A stretch of DNA of 64,000 nt from Sphingobacteriales bacterium (lineage in GTDB: Bacteria > Bacteroidota > Bacteroidia > Chitinophagales > CAIOSU01): assembly GCA_027486795.1 (NCBI GenBank), contig JAIXOI010000017.1:48245-112244 (forward strand). The letters are read 5' to 3'. Numbering within the stretch: position 1 is the stretch's first letter; each line of letters begins with the position of its first letter. The notes under the pieces were generated by a model. That model did no database searches and was not told the DNA's origin. It saw only the letters and a list, made by a program, of their open reading frames with translations. This document shows positions 26,201-34,094 of this stretch, piece after piece. Position numbers and translations under genes: made by a program.

Positions 26201-29017
26201 AAATGGTGCAGTTCCACCCGTAACGTTTGCGGTAGCAGAGCCATTGGCCAAGCCACAAGTAGTGGCAGTGGTAGCAACTGTTACACTCGGTATAGAGCCA
26301 CTGCTGGTTATGGTAACTACTATAGTATCCTTGCAACTAGCGGCGTCGGTAGCTATTACGGTGTATGCACCTGCCCCAAGGCCCGTTTGCGCAGCACCGT
26401 TCAAGTTGCCCGGCTGCCAATTGTAAGTGTAAGGTGCTGTGCCGCCTGCAGCGCTTACCGTGGCGCTGCCAGCAGGCTGGGTGCAAGATATATTGGTTTG
26501 GCTGGTAATGGTGGTAGTAATGTTGGGGCAGATGGTGCAGGGCAGCAAACCATTGGCATTCAGCAATTTTAATCTGTTGCCATTTGCATCCGTTACCCTA
26601 ATCGGAAAAGTACCTGGCGGTGTAGCTGTGGCATTTGTGGAATAAGTAGTCCAAGTGGTATCGGCAAAACCAGCGCAAAAAAACGGTATACAGTTGCCCG
26701 TTGGGCAACCTGTGCAGTTTTGGAAAGGCACCCCACTTTGCCAAGTATATGGCCCCAAGCCACCCGAAGCGGTATATTGGCCATTAGGCTCAATACAAAC
26801 CACCAAGTTGGCGCAAGCATTCACCGTTATAAAAGTTGAATCAAGACCGCAAGGAAGGGTGTATATAATGCGATGCACTCCAGGGCCTGCTGCAGATGGG
26901 GTGAACTGGCCAGTGGTGCTATTGGTAATGCCCGGGCCACTCCACACCCCACCAGGGGTTACTGCGTTGAGCGTAATTGGTGGTGCAATATCACAGATTG
27001 GGCCAGCAGGGCAGATAGTAGCATCGCAGCAAATTAGCGTAAACTGTGGGCAAGCATTCATGTTTAATACTTGCACATAGCCCGTGCGGGTAGTGCTTGA
27101 TGAGGTGCCCGTTCCACCACAAACAATAATTTCGCCGCCTGTGGTAACCGCCACATCAAATGCACGAAACGGCAAATTTACCGAAGAAATTACGTTCAAA
27201 TTGGCATCATATTTTATAACCCTATCTGCAGAGCCTACGTACACGTTCCCACAAGTATCAATATCAATGCCATTGTTGCCTGGTTGGCTAAAACCAAATT
27301 GCACGGTGCTTATACCTCCGGGTATGGCAGCCGAAGCCAAAATAGCACCTGTGTTTAAATCTCTCTTATGCACAATATTACCACCATGGGTGTATACAAA
27401 TTTGTCGTTGGCCTTAATAGCACAATTAGGGCCGTTGCCAGTGCTAGGGCGATAATCTTCTGATTTGTAACCAAGCTTATATCCGTGGCTTTCGTTAAAT
27501 AACGGCTGATTGTTGCAAAGGCTAAAGTTCTGATTTACAGAACCTACCGAGTCAAGAGTCATAAAAAAATACCGCCCGTTGCGAGAGGAACTAATGGAGC
27601 GAACCTCCATAGCATCGTTAAATACCCCCGGTAAAATAGATGGCCTGCTGGTGCCAACGATTACATAGCTTATGATAGCACCATTACTGGCATTAATATC
27701 AAAGAGAGCCCCTTTAATATTGAGCCCAACACCCTGCGTACCACCCACAACCAACTTCGTTTGATCGCAATTGAAGGCTATGGTCCAATACTCATCAGAG
27801 CTAAACAACGTTCCCGCAACACTCCATTGCAAAGCACCCGCCGTGTTAATTTTTTGGATAGCTGCTAAAGAACCCCGAGTAATATAGCTATTGCCGTTTC
27901 TATCGGTAGCCAAGCTACCTAGCCAATCACCATCCGATTCGCCAGGAGCAGAGGGAGTTGCGTCCCAAGGAGTAACATAAGTCCATAACAAAGTACCCGT
28001 AGCATTGTACTTCAATAACTTCATAGGGGCATCACCACCAATAACATAAACGTTACCCGCAGCATCCCTCTCGCATTCCCAAATACAATTCGAGCTAGTT
28101 AAAGTAGGGCTTTGTACCCAAGGGTCGATAACGATGCCTCTAGAATGGTCATAATCTTCCAATTCAAACGAAACTACATTGCCTTGCAATACAAACTTTG
28201 AAGCTATCAGTTCATTGGTGCTGCCATTATAAAAAGTAACTGGTGCATGCTCTATTATATCGCCATACAAGGTACTTATCAGCAACTTGCCCGATTCATC
28301 AATCTTTAGCATCCGGTCGGCGGGATAAGCCATTTTAACTTGGCTAATATCAGCACCTGGCTTCGCTACCAAAGAGTACTTCATGCCACCCTTAGGATGC
28401 ATGGTATACTCTACATCAATACCTTCATAAATCCCTTCGTAAGTTATTTTACAAAAACCCCTTACATTATCAAAAGTAGGATTGATAGGATTTTGTCTCT
28501 TTGGCATAGCATAAGTGTAGTATGCCATCCCCACGTCTTTGCCTACTATTTCGGCAGCTGGGTTTGCACCTTGCCACACAAAACCAAAAAGGTCGCTTTT
28601 ACTTACCTTTTTTGGTTTTGTCATATCTCCCTTTTTTCTGTCAGGGTTTTTAACTCGCTCTACAAAAAAATAATCTACCCCATTTGGCTTAAAAAAAATT
28701 TGGGTGCCGCCACCATCAATAGCAAATCTTATATCGCTACTAGCACCCTCGTACCGGTCATTAAACTGCCCTAAATTCTCTACAAAACACTGAGGGGCTA
28801 AATTCGCCGACCAAGTTTCCCCAGACATGGTATCATATACTGGCAACATAGGGTCTGTCTCGTTGCTTTCGTAAACGTTATTTACGGTGGCCCTATCCTT
28901 AATGCCCGTTTCAGTTTGTTTCTCTGAGACTATAGGTAATGACAAACCCTGAGCATAAAACAATCCTGTAAGGAAACACAAAGTAGCGAGTGGAAATAAG
29001 AGCAGGTAATTTCGCAT
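23201..29017 (-). CDS. Giant SprB-repeat adhesin with gliding-motility C-terminal domain
   Basis: A signal peptide is followed by a DUF7948-type N-terminal domain (about residues 75-300: CFVENLGQFNDRYEG, FKPNGVDYFFVERV, TYEGIYEGIDVEYTMHPKG). A beta-propeller-like region follows (VYVIGGDAPMKLLKYN; YVGSADRVIKYD), then a long array of SprB-like modules of the form GGTAPYTYxW...LxAGTYTVTVTDAxGC. Part of the array is three 164-residue units in tandem. The end (LYLPNAFSPNADGANDVFK ... FNLTVFDRWGGVVY) is the gliding-motility-associated T9SS type B domain. The protein is surface-exported and probably involved in adhesion or gliding. An operon is not evident. Confidence 0.9.
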   Translation of the reverse strand: MRNYLLLFPLATLCFLTGLFYAQGLSLPIVSEKQTETGIKDRATVNNVYESNETDPMLPVYDTMSGETWSANLAPQCFVENLGQFNDRYEGASSDIRFAIDGGGTQIFFKPNGVDYFFVERVKNPDRKKGDMTKPKKVSKSDLFGFVWQGANPAAEIVGKDVGMAYYTYAMPKRQNPINPTFDNVRGFCKITYEGIYEGIDVEYTMHPKGGMKYSLVAKPGADISQVKMAYPADRMLKIDESGKLLISTLYGDIIEHAPVTFYNGSTNELIASKFVLQGNVVSFELEDYDHSRGIVIDPWVQSPTLTSSNCIWECERDAAGNVYVIGGDAPMKLLKYNATGTLLWTYVTPWDATPSAPGESDGDWLGSLATDRNGNSYITRGSLAAIQKINTAGALQWSVAGTLFSSDEYWTIAFNCDQTKLVVGGTQGVGLNIKGALFDINASNGAIISYVIVGTSRPSILPGVFNDAMEVRSISSSRNGRYFFMTLDSVGSVNQNFSLCNNQPLFNESHGYKLGYKSEDYRPSTGNGPNCAIKANDKFVYTHGGNIVHKRDLNTGAILASAAIPGGISTVQFGFSQPGNNGIDIDTCGNVYVGSADRVIKYDANLNVISSVNLPFRAFDVAVTTGGEIIVCGGTGTSSSTTRTGYVQVLNMNACPQFTLICCDATICPAGPICDIAPPITLNAVTPGGVWSGPGITNSTTGQFTPSAAGPGVHRIIYTLPCGLDSTFITVNACANLVVCIEPNGQYTASGGLGPYTWQSGVPFQNCTGCPTGNCIPFFCAGFADTTWTTYSTNATATPPGTFPIRVTDANGNRLKLLNANGLLPCTICPNITTTITSQTNISCTQPAGSATVSAAGGTAPYTYNWQPGNLNGAAQTGLGAGAYTVIATDAASCKDTIVVTITSSGSIPSVTVATTATTCGLANGSATANVTGGTAPFTYAWSPGGGSTQTITNRASGTYTVTVTGAGGCTATASGTIAPSSGFTTAVATTPSTCTANNGTAAATNTGGTSPFTYSWSPSGGSAATASNLAPGPYTVLVNDGNGCTSTAAGTVTQSSGTLALSLTNPVNPTCAGNNGSITAGLSGGTAPYTVTIDTGGTPIVVNVPFAISQTISNLPDGTVNVTVVDAQGCQVSNSATLAAPNCCTFTVSAALTQPTCGQSNGTIVLTAANGSGNYTYAWANGSGAGNTASGIGAGTYNVTITDNGFANCFKDTTFTLNSNSNLSLSLTNPVNPSCAGNDGSITATLSGGTAPYTVTIDTGGTPIVVNVPFAISQTITNLPDGTVNVSVVDAQGCQASNSATLVAPNCCTFTISAALTQPTCAQSNGSIVITPANGTGNYTYVWANGSGTGNTANNVGAGVYNVTITDNGVANCFIDTTFTLTSNSSLAISLTNPVNPTCAGNDGSLTVGLSGGTAPYTVTIDTGGTPFVINVPVAISQTLTNLPAGTVNVTVADAQGCQANNTATLTAPANCCSFNISAAITQPACGLSDGSIVITPANGSGNYTYTWANGSGTGTTANNLAAGNFAVTITDNGFANCFIDTSFALINANAPAIGLVSQTNVACAGDATGAITVQVSGGTAPYVVLWSNGDTTLALNGLADGAYTVSVTDANSCASNATFTIVAGNVLVLQTTMTPIDCNNPNSGSAGVAVTGGTAPYNYLWNNAATTSTLTNVTVGTYTVTVTDAQGCAAVDSVTVTGDSIASFNLGPDLTICFGDSVVLGAGLVGTVWSTGDTSDYLLVTDAGVYIGSISNGNCANSDTVSVSVEQIPNVPQLNVNDTIVCASETVILRVGDEGYLYVWSTGDTASQIVVDTPGIYIVSAINDCGEVSAEALVTDENCACRLYLPNAFSPNADGANDVFKAYSVCTYIEEFNLTVFDRWGGVVYKSNDFMEVWNGTSKGKACIPGVYVYSLSYLSRENGVRQIYRQKGSVTLLR
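24344..25819 (-). repeat. Three tandem 492-bp coding repeats
   Basis: Three consecutive in-frame units (25328-25819, 24836-25327, 24344-24835) each encode 164 residues, starting NPVNPTCAGN. The spacing is exactly 492 bp between the first two pairs of matching points; the third unit has one extra codon. Each unit is a pair of SprB-like modules. The array can vary in number by recombination. Confidence 0.9.
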
Positions 29018-29157
29018 TGGGGGTAGCAGGTTGGTTATTGAATTGGGCTCCTAAATTTAAGCCAAGTAGCTGAAAATTAATAATTTGTTTACCCCAAATT
29101 AACCCTACTAATAACTAGAACCACTCAAACCCTTACTAACACTCGTTCTTTTTTATG

Positions 29158-29273
29158 GTCCACAGTCAACTGTCGACAGTCCACAGCAAAAATTAAGCTT
29201 TAAGGCAATGTCTTATTAAGTATGGACAAAATACTTTCTGTTAACCGTGGACAGTGGTCCGTTGACCGTGGAC
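29158..29273. repeat. Inverted word-repeat element (GTCCAC/GTTGAC words)
   Basis: Two 29-base arms, at 29158-29186 and 29245-29273, are imperfect inverted complements. Each is built from GTCCACnGTCAACnG-type words. The element occupies the gap 29018-29274 and ends right at the stop codon of the ABC ATPase gene. A related tract follows the pirin gene at 57472-57502. Confidence 0.65.
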
Positions 29274-29274
29274 T

Positions 29275-29946
29275 TTAAACAATCTGCCCATCCTTGAGCC
29301 TGATAACCCTTTCGGTAAGGGCGGCTATGTCGTTTTCGTGGGTAACAATTACGATGGTTTTCCCTTCTTGGTGTAAGGCTTTAAAAAGCTCCATTACCTC
29401 ATAGCTTGTCTGGGTATCCAATGCACCTGTTGGCTCATCAGCCAATATCACTTTCGGATTGCTAATCAGGGCTCGGGCAATAGCTACTCGCTGTTGCTGT
29501 CCGCCGCTCATTTCAGTAGGTAAGTGGTTGGCCCAATCGCGCAGGCCTACTTTCTCCAAATATTCCAGCGCCATTTTATCGCGCTGCTTGCGGCTTACAT
29601 TTTGGTAGTATAGCGGCAAGGCAACATTCTCGGCAGCCGTTTTAAAACTCAACAGATTAAACGATTGGAACACAAAGCCCACCAACATGCTGCGGTATTT
29701 GGCCGCTTTGGCTTGCGATAAGTTCTTAACCAAATACTCGCCCAAATAATATTCACCAGAGTCGTATTGGTCCAATATGCCCAATATATTCAATAGCGTT
29801 GATTTGCCCGAGCCCGACGAACCCATGATGGATACCATCTCACCCTCGTTAACCTGCATATTTACACCCTTCAGCACATGCAAGCTATTGTGCCCCATTT
29901 GGTACGACTTATTTAAGTTGTTAATCCGGATTATTGGTTGAGCCAC
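29275..29946 (-). CDS. ABC transporter ATP-binding protein (LolD/MacB type)
   Basis: The Walker A motif GSSGSGKST is at residues 42-50, the signature SGGQQ at 147-151, and Walker [10 protein letters not shown] at about 167-174. The short 223-residue form and the start [20 protein letters not shown] match the MacB/LolD subfamily, which drives lipoprotein or drug/peptide release with FtsX-like permeases. The start codon is GTG. No permease gene is next to it, so its partner must lie elsewhere. The gene is flanked on both sides by inverted word-repeat elements. Confidence 0.9.
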   Translation of the reverse strand: MAQPIIRINNLNKSYQMGHNSLHVLKGVNMQVNEGEMVSIMGSSGSGKSTLLNILGILDQYDSGEYYLGEYLVKNLSQAKAAKYRSMLVGFVFQSFNLLSFKTAAENVALPLYYQNVSRKQRDKMALEYLEKVGLRDWANHLPTEMSGGQQQRVAIARALISNPKVILADEPTGALDTQTSYEVMELFKALHQEGKTIVIVTHENDIAALTERVIRLKDGQIV

Positions 29947-30042
29947 GACGGTAGATTTATATTATGCTAGACAAGATTATAGGTTCTACAGCAATCGAAC
30001 AAGTTTATTAGATGAAGAGGGCTTTGTGCTAGATTAGTAGCA

Positions 30043-30228
30043 AGTAGTGAGTATCAAGTATCAAGTACATCATGTCTTTCGCTAAAATTGAGTACGAAGT
30101 ACGATTTACGGCTTGTCTCGCCTTGGGTGAGGAGGGACTATTGTAGTTAATTTTTATTTCAATTTGCCTTTCAATCGTAAATCGTACCTCGTAAATCGTA
30201 AAATACTTGATACTTGATACTCACTACT
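30043..30228. repeat. Nested inverted-repeat element upstream of valS
   Basis: The outer arms at 30043-30067 and 30204-30228 are a perfect 25-bp inverted repeat made of TACTTGATACTTGATACT-type words. The inner arms at 30094-30110 and 30176-30192 (ACGAAGTACGATTTACG type) match at 16 of 17 positions. The element lies directly upstream of the valS -7 box. The remainder of the gap 29947-30255 shows no gene. Confidence 0.8.
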
Positions 30229-30240
30229 TGATACTATCAT

Positions 30241-30248
30241 TATCTTTG
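30241..30248 (+). promoter_or_regulatory. valS -7 promoter box TATCTTTG
   Basis: A perfect TAnnTTTG box lies 7 bases before the valS ATG, so the transcript would be nearly leaderless. The -33 region falls inside the right arm of the inverted repeat. Confidence 0.6.
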
Positions 30249-30255
30249 CACCACT

Positions 30256-32877
30256 ATGGAAATTGCAAAAACCTATAACCCTAAAGAGGTAGAAGACAGA
30301 TGGTATCAACATTGGATGGAGCAAGGATTTTTCCGCTCCGTGCCCGATGAGCGCGAACCATTCACTATAGTCATTCCGCCACCGAATGTTACGGGTGTGT
30401 TGCACATGGGCCACATGCTCAACAATACCATTCAAGATATCCTCATCCGCCGTGCGCGTATGATGGGCTATAATGCTTGTTGGGTGCCCGGCACCGACCA
30501 TGCTAGTATAGCCACCGAGGCCAAAGTGGTAAACCTACTGCGCGAGCAAGGTATTAAGAAAAGCGATATAGGCCGCGATGCATTCATGGTGCACGCCTAT
30601 GAATGGAAGGATAAGTACGGTGGTATTATCTTAGAGCAGTTGAAAAAACTGGGTGCCAGTTGCGATTGGGAGCGTACCCGCTTTACGATGGAGCCAAAGC
30701 TTTATGCTGCAGTAGTTAAAGTATTTGTTGACCTCTATAACAAGGGCTACATCTATCGCGATTTGAAGATGGTAAACTGGGACCCTCGCGCCCAAACTAC
30801 CCTTAGCAATGAAGAGGTGATATATAAAGAGAACAAGCAGGCCAAACTATACTATATAAAGTATGTAATAGAGGGCACTGAGGACTTTATTACTATTGCC
30901 ACAACTCGCCCCGAAACCTTGCTAGGCGATACGGCCGTGTGCGTGCACCCAGAAGATGAGCGATACACTGTGCTGCACAACCGCAAGGTGATAGTGCCAT
31001 TGGTAAACCGCCACGTGCCGCTAATAGTAGATGAGTATGTAGAGCGTGAGTTTGGTACCGGTGCCTTAAAGGTAACACCAGCCCACGATATAAATGACTA
31101 TGAATTAGGCAAAAAGCATGGCCTAGAAACCATAGATATCATGAACCCTGACGGAACGATAAGTGAAGCAGGTGAGCTATACATTGGTCAAGACCGATTT
31201 GCCGCCCGCAGACAAATTGTGGCCGACCTTGAAGCCGCTGGATTGCTTATTAAAACCGAAGAAATAGTAAACAAAGTAGGCTACAGCGAACGTAACCCCG
31301 ATACGGTGGTTGAGCCCCGATTGAGCTTGCAGTGGTTTGTGGATATGCAAGAGTTGGTGAAACCAGCCTTGGAAAACGTGATGAACGACAACATCCATTT
31401 CCACCCCGATAGCTTTAAGAACCTGTATAAGCATTGGATGGAGAATATACGCAACTGGCCTATTTCGCGCCAATTGTGGTGGGGCCAGCGTATACCGGCG
31501 TTCTACTTAAGCGATGGTAGGTTTGTAGTGGCTGAAACCATTGAAGAAGCGATTGAATTGGCTAAGGAGCAGTTTGGCTTAACCAAAGTAACCGCAGAAG
31601 ACCTGCGCCAAGACGAGGATGTGTTGGATACTTGGTTCAGTAGCTGGTTGTGGCCCATTTCGGTGTTTGATGGCTTTGAAGGCCCCGAAGAAGTAGACTA
31701 TTATTACCCTACCAATGTACTAGTAACTGGTTGGGATATTATATTCTTCTGGGTTGCGCGTATGGTAATTGCTGGTTACGAGTTTAAGGATGAAAAGCCT
31801 TTTAACGATGTATATTTTACGGGCATGGTTCGCGATAAGCAGGGCCGTAAAATGAGTAAATCGTTGGGAAATTCGCCTGATCCACTTAGCCTGATTGACC
31901 AATACGGTGCCGATGGCATGCGTGTAGGTATCCTTATTAGTGCACCAAGTGGCAACGATGTTTTGTTTGATGATAAGCTTTGTGAGCAAGGCCGAAATTT
32001 TGCAAATAAGCTTTGGAATGCCTTCCGATTGATACAAGGATGGGAAGTTACCCCAGGCAAAAATGAAGAAAACGAAGCTTCGATTCAATGGATGCGCCAG
32101 CGCTTGAACATGGCCATTGTGCAGATAGACCAAAGCTTTGAACAATATCGCCTAAGCGAAGCATTATTAACGGTTTATAATTTGGTTTGGGATGAATTTT
32201 GCTCTTGGTACCTAGAGATGATTAAGCCCGAATACCAACACCCAATTGATGCCTATACCTTGGAGCAAACAACCTTGATATTGGAAGATTTGTTGAGGTT
32301 GTTGCACCCATTTACGCCCTTCATTTCGGAGCATATTTGGCAACACATTGGTACAAGAGAAGCCAAGGATAGCCTAATTGTTGCGCAATGGCCAAAAGCT
32401 GATGAAGTTGACGAAACCCTATTGAGTAACTTTGAGCTAGTTAAAGAAATGATAAGCGGCGTGCGCGACATCAGAAACCAACAACAGGTGAAGCCAAAGG
32501 ACACTGTTGACCTATACGGCCAAGTTGCCAACACTGAGCTTTACGAGCAATACCGCCCGCAAGTAATCAAATTAGCCAAACTGGGCGTGTTTGAGTATAC
32601 TGAGAAAGATATTGACAATGCCCAAGCCTTTATGGCCGGCAGCGATCGTTTTTTTGTCTCAACAGGCGTAGAAGTGGATGCTGAAGAAGAGCGTGCCAAA
32701 ATGCTACAAGAGCTAGAATATACCAAGGGCTTTATCCGTTCCGTTGAGGGTAAATTGAGCAACGAGCGTTTTGTAAGCAGCGCTCCTACAGCAGTAGTTG
32801 AGGCGGAACGTAAAAAGCTAGCCGACGGACAGGCAAAGGTGAAAGCTTTGGAAGAGAGTTTGGCTAAGTTGGAGTAA
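30256..32877 (+). CDS. valS: Valyl-tRNA synthetase
   Basis: This class I synthetase charges tRNA-Val. The HIGH-type motif is HMGHM at residues 50-54 (in PPPNVTGVLHMGHMLNN) and the KMSKS motif is KMSKS at residues 532-536. The editing (CP1) domain with TIATTRPETLLGDTAVCVHP hydrolyses Thr-tRNA-Val. DTWFSSWLWP, GWDIIFFWVARM and a C-terminal coiled-coil arm of about 65 residues (EEERAKMLQELEYTKGF) are typical. At 873 residues it is normal for Bacteroidota. Confidence 0.97.
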   Translation: MEIAKTYNPKEVEDRWYQHWMEQGFFRSVPDEREPFTIVIPPPNVTGVLHMGHMLNNTIQDILIRRARMMGYNACWVPGTDHASIATEAKVVNLLREQGIKKSDIGRDAFMVHAYEWKDKYGGIILEQLKKLGASCDWERTRFTMEPKLYAAVVKVFVDLYNKGYIYRDLKMVNWDPRAQTTLSNEEVIYKENKQAKLYYIKYVIEGTEDFITIATTRPETLLGDTAVCVHPEDERYTVLHNRKVIVPLVNRHVPLIVDEYVEREFGTGALKVTPAHDINDYELGKKHGLETIDIMNPDGTISEAGELYIGQDRFAARRQIVADLEAAGLLIKTEEIVNKVGYSERNPDTVVEPRLSLQWFVDMQELVKPALENVMNDNIHFHPDSFKNLYKHWMENIRNWPISRQLWWGQRIPAFYLSDGRFVVAETIEEAIELAKEQFGLTKVTAEDLRQDEDVLDTWFSSWLWPISVFDGFEGPEEVDYYYPTNVLVTGWDIIFFWVARMVIAGYEFKDEKPFNDVYFTGMVRDKQGRKMSKSLGNSPDPLSLIDQYGADGMRVGILISAPSGNDVLFDDKLCEQGRNFANKLWNAFRLIQGWEVTPGKNEENEASIQWMRQRLNMAIVQIDQSFEQYRLSEALLTVYNLVWDEFCSWYLEMIKPEYQHPIDAYTLEQTTLILEDLLRLLHPFTPFISEHIWQHIGTREAKDSLIVAQWPKADEVDETLLSNFELVKEMISGVRDIRNQQQVKPKDTVDLYGQVANTELYEQYRPQVIKLAKLGVFEYTEKDIDNAQAFMAGSDRFFVSTGVEVDAEEERAKMLQELEYTKGFIRSVEGKLSNERFVSSAPTAVVEAERKKLADGQAKVKALEESLAKLE

Positions 32878-32905
32878 GAAGATTAAGTTATGAGAAGCTA
32901 TTCCA

Positions 32906-33514
32906 TTACAATTTAGTTATTCCGACTGGATATGGTTTATCAATTAGCCCTAGCACCCAATGCAAATCAACTGAACCTTCCCTAAAGTCCTTTTCTCGTG
33001 CATCAATAACCACGATAGGTTGGTTAGCTAATAAGCTTAAGTGCCATAGGTAATTATCCTGTATTTGCTTCAGATAAGCAGCTGGTATAGCTTGTTCGTA
33101 TTTTCGGCCACGTTGCAAAATATGTGCGTTAAGTTGCTCAGTGCTGCGGTCCAGATATATAGTAAGATCTGGCTTATGTGCGGTTTCCATTAACCCATTG
33201 TAAATACTCTTAAAAACCTCCAATTCAGCGCCTTTTAAAGTTACTTCAGCAAAATAAAGTGATTTGGCCAGTGAGTAGTCGGCCACTATTGGCTCATTGG
33301 CCAATTGGCACCACTGCTCATAGCGCTTAGCTAAAAAGAACAGCTCGGTATGGAACGCATATTTATCGGGCTCCGCATAAAAGTTTGCCAGAAATGGATT
33401 TTGCTCAAACTGCTCTAACACTAATTTTCTGCCAGTAGCTGCTGCTATCAGGGTTGCCAAGGTAGTTTTACCAGCACCAATATTCCCCTCAATGGATACT
33501 ACTTTATGCAGCAT
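32906..33514 (-). CDS. Deoxynucleoside kinase (dNK/dGK family)
   Basis: The start at 33514 gives HKVVSIEGNIGAGKTT, with the P-loop GNIGAGKT at once; the frame could extend to an ATG at 33544. Other family blocks are LEQFEQNPFLANFY, HTELFFLAKRYEQW, DYSLAKSLYFA (ERS-like region) and LTIYLDRSTEQL. It phosphorylates deoxynucleosides with ATP in salvage; base specificity cannot be read from the sequence. It overlaps the end of folK by 11 bases, so the two are co-transcribed. Confidence 0.88.
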   Translation of the reverse strand: MLHKVVSIEGNIGAGKTTLATLIAAATGRKLVLEQFEQNPFLANFYAEPDKYAFHTELFFLAKRYEQWCQLANEPIVADYSLAKSLYFAEVTLKGAELEVFKSIYNGLMETAHKPDLTIYLDRSTEQLNAHILQRGRKYEQAIPAAYLKQIQDNYLWHLSLLANQPIVVIDAREKDFREGSVDLHWVLGLIDKPYPVGITKL

Positions 33515-34001
33515 TGTTTGCTTTAAGGCGCACTGAGCCTTCATCTTCGCACCGCTCTAGCAATTCGGCCATGGTATAGCCGCTCACGGGGTGCACAAGG
33601 TCTGGGGCTATTTCGGCCAACGGGGTTAGGGCAAATTTGCGTTGCTCAAGGCTGGCATGTGGTATCTGCAGGTGATCAGTAAAGTATACCAACGAATCAA
33701 CCAGCAATATATCAATATCAATGGTGCGCGGCCCCCAGCGGAAACTTTCGGTGCGGCCAAGCATGGCTTCAATCTTTTTCAACTCTACCAAAAGTGCTTC
33801 AGGCTGTATGCTGCTCTTCACAATTACGGCTTGGTTCAAAAAGTCGTCTTGTTCTTCCTCTCCCCAAGCATCCGATTCGTACATTGCCGATACTTTTTCG
33901 ACATCGCCAATGCGCTCGTGTATAAAGTTAATGGCCTTGCCAAGGTATTCTTGGCGGTTTCCCATGTTGCTGCCGCAAAGTAAATAGACGTATCTCATCA
34001 T
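33504..34001 (-). CDS. folK: 2-amino-4-hydroxy-6-hydroxymethyldihydropteridine pyrophosphokinase (HPPK)
   Basis: HPPK transfers pyrophosphate from ATP to the hydroxymethyl-pterin in folate synthesis. The start is at 34001, where two adjacent Met codons occur; the frame begins farther out with a TTG. The motifs are YLLCGSNMGNRQEYL, the ATP/pterin block FRWGPRTIDIDILLVD, and IPHASLEQRKFALTPLAEI. At about 166 residues it is the normal size. It is translationally overlapped with the deoxynucleoside kinase gene. Confidence 0.93.
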   Translation of the reverse strand: MMRYVYLLCGSNMGNRQEYLGKAINFIHERIGDVEKVSAMYESDAWGEEEQDDFLNQAVIVKSSIQPEALLVELKKIEAMLGRTESFRWGPRTIDIDILLVDSLVYFTDHLQIPHASLEQRKFALTPLAEIAPDLVHPVSGYTMAELLERCEDEGSVRLKANNAA

Positions 34002-34094
34002 AGCATAGACCAATTACAATCAAAGTTGCCTCCAAATGTATTATTTTTGAATTCGTCAATCCGAATGATCACCTTTTAATTATCAACAGCCATT

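Noticed and set aside
24273..27455. Many long open frames antisense to the SprB-repeat adhesin
   Set aside because: They arise from the strongly biased Gly/Thr/Val codons of the repeats, recur in each copy and have no protein-like features.
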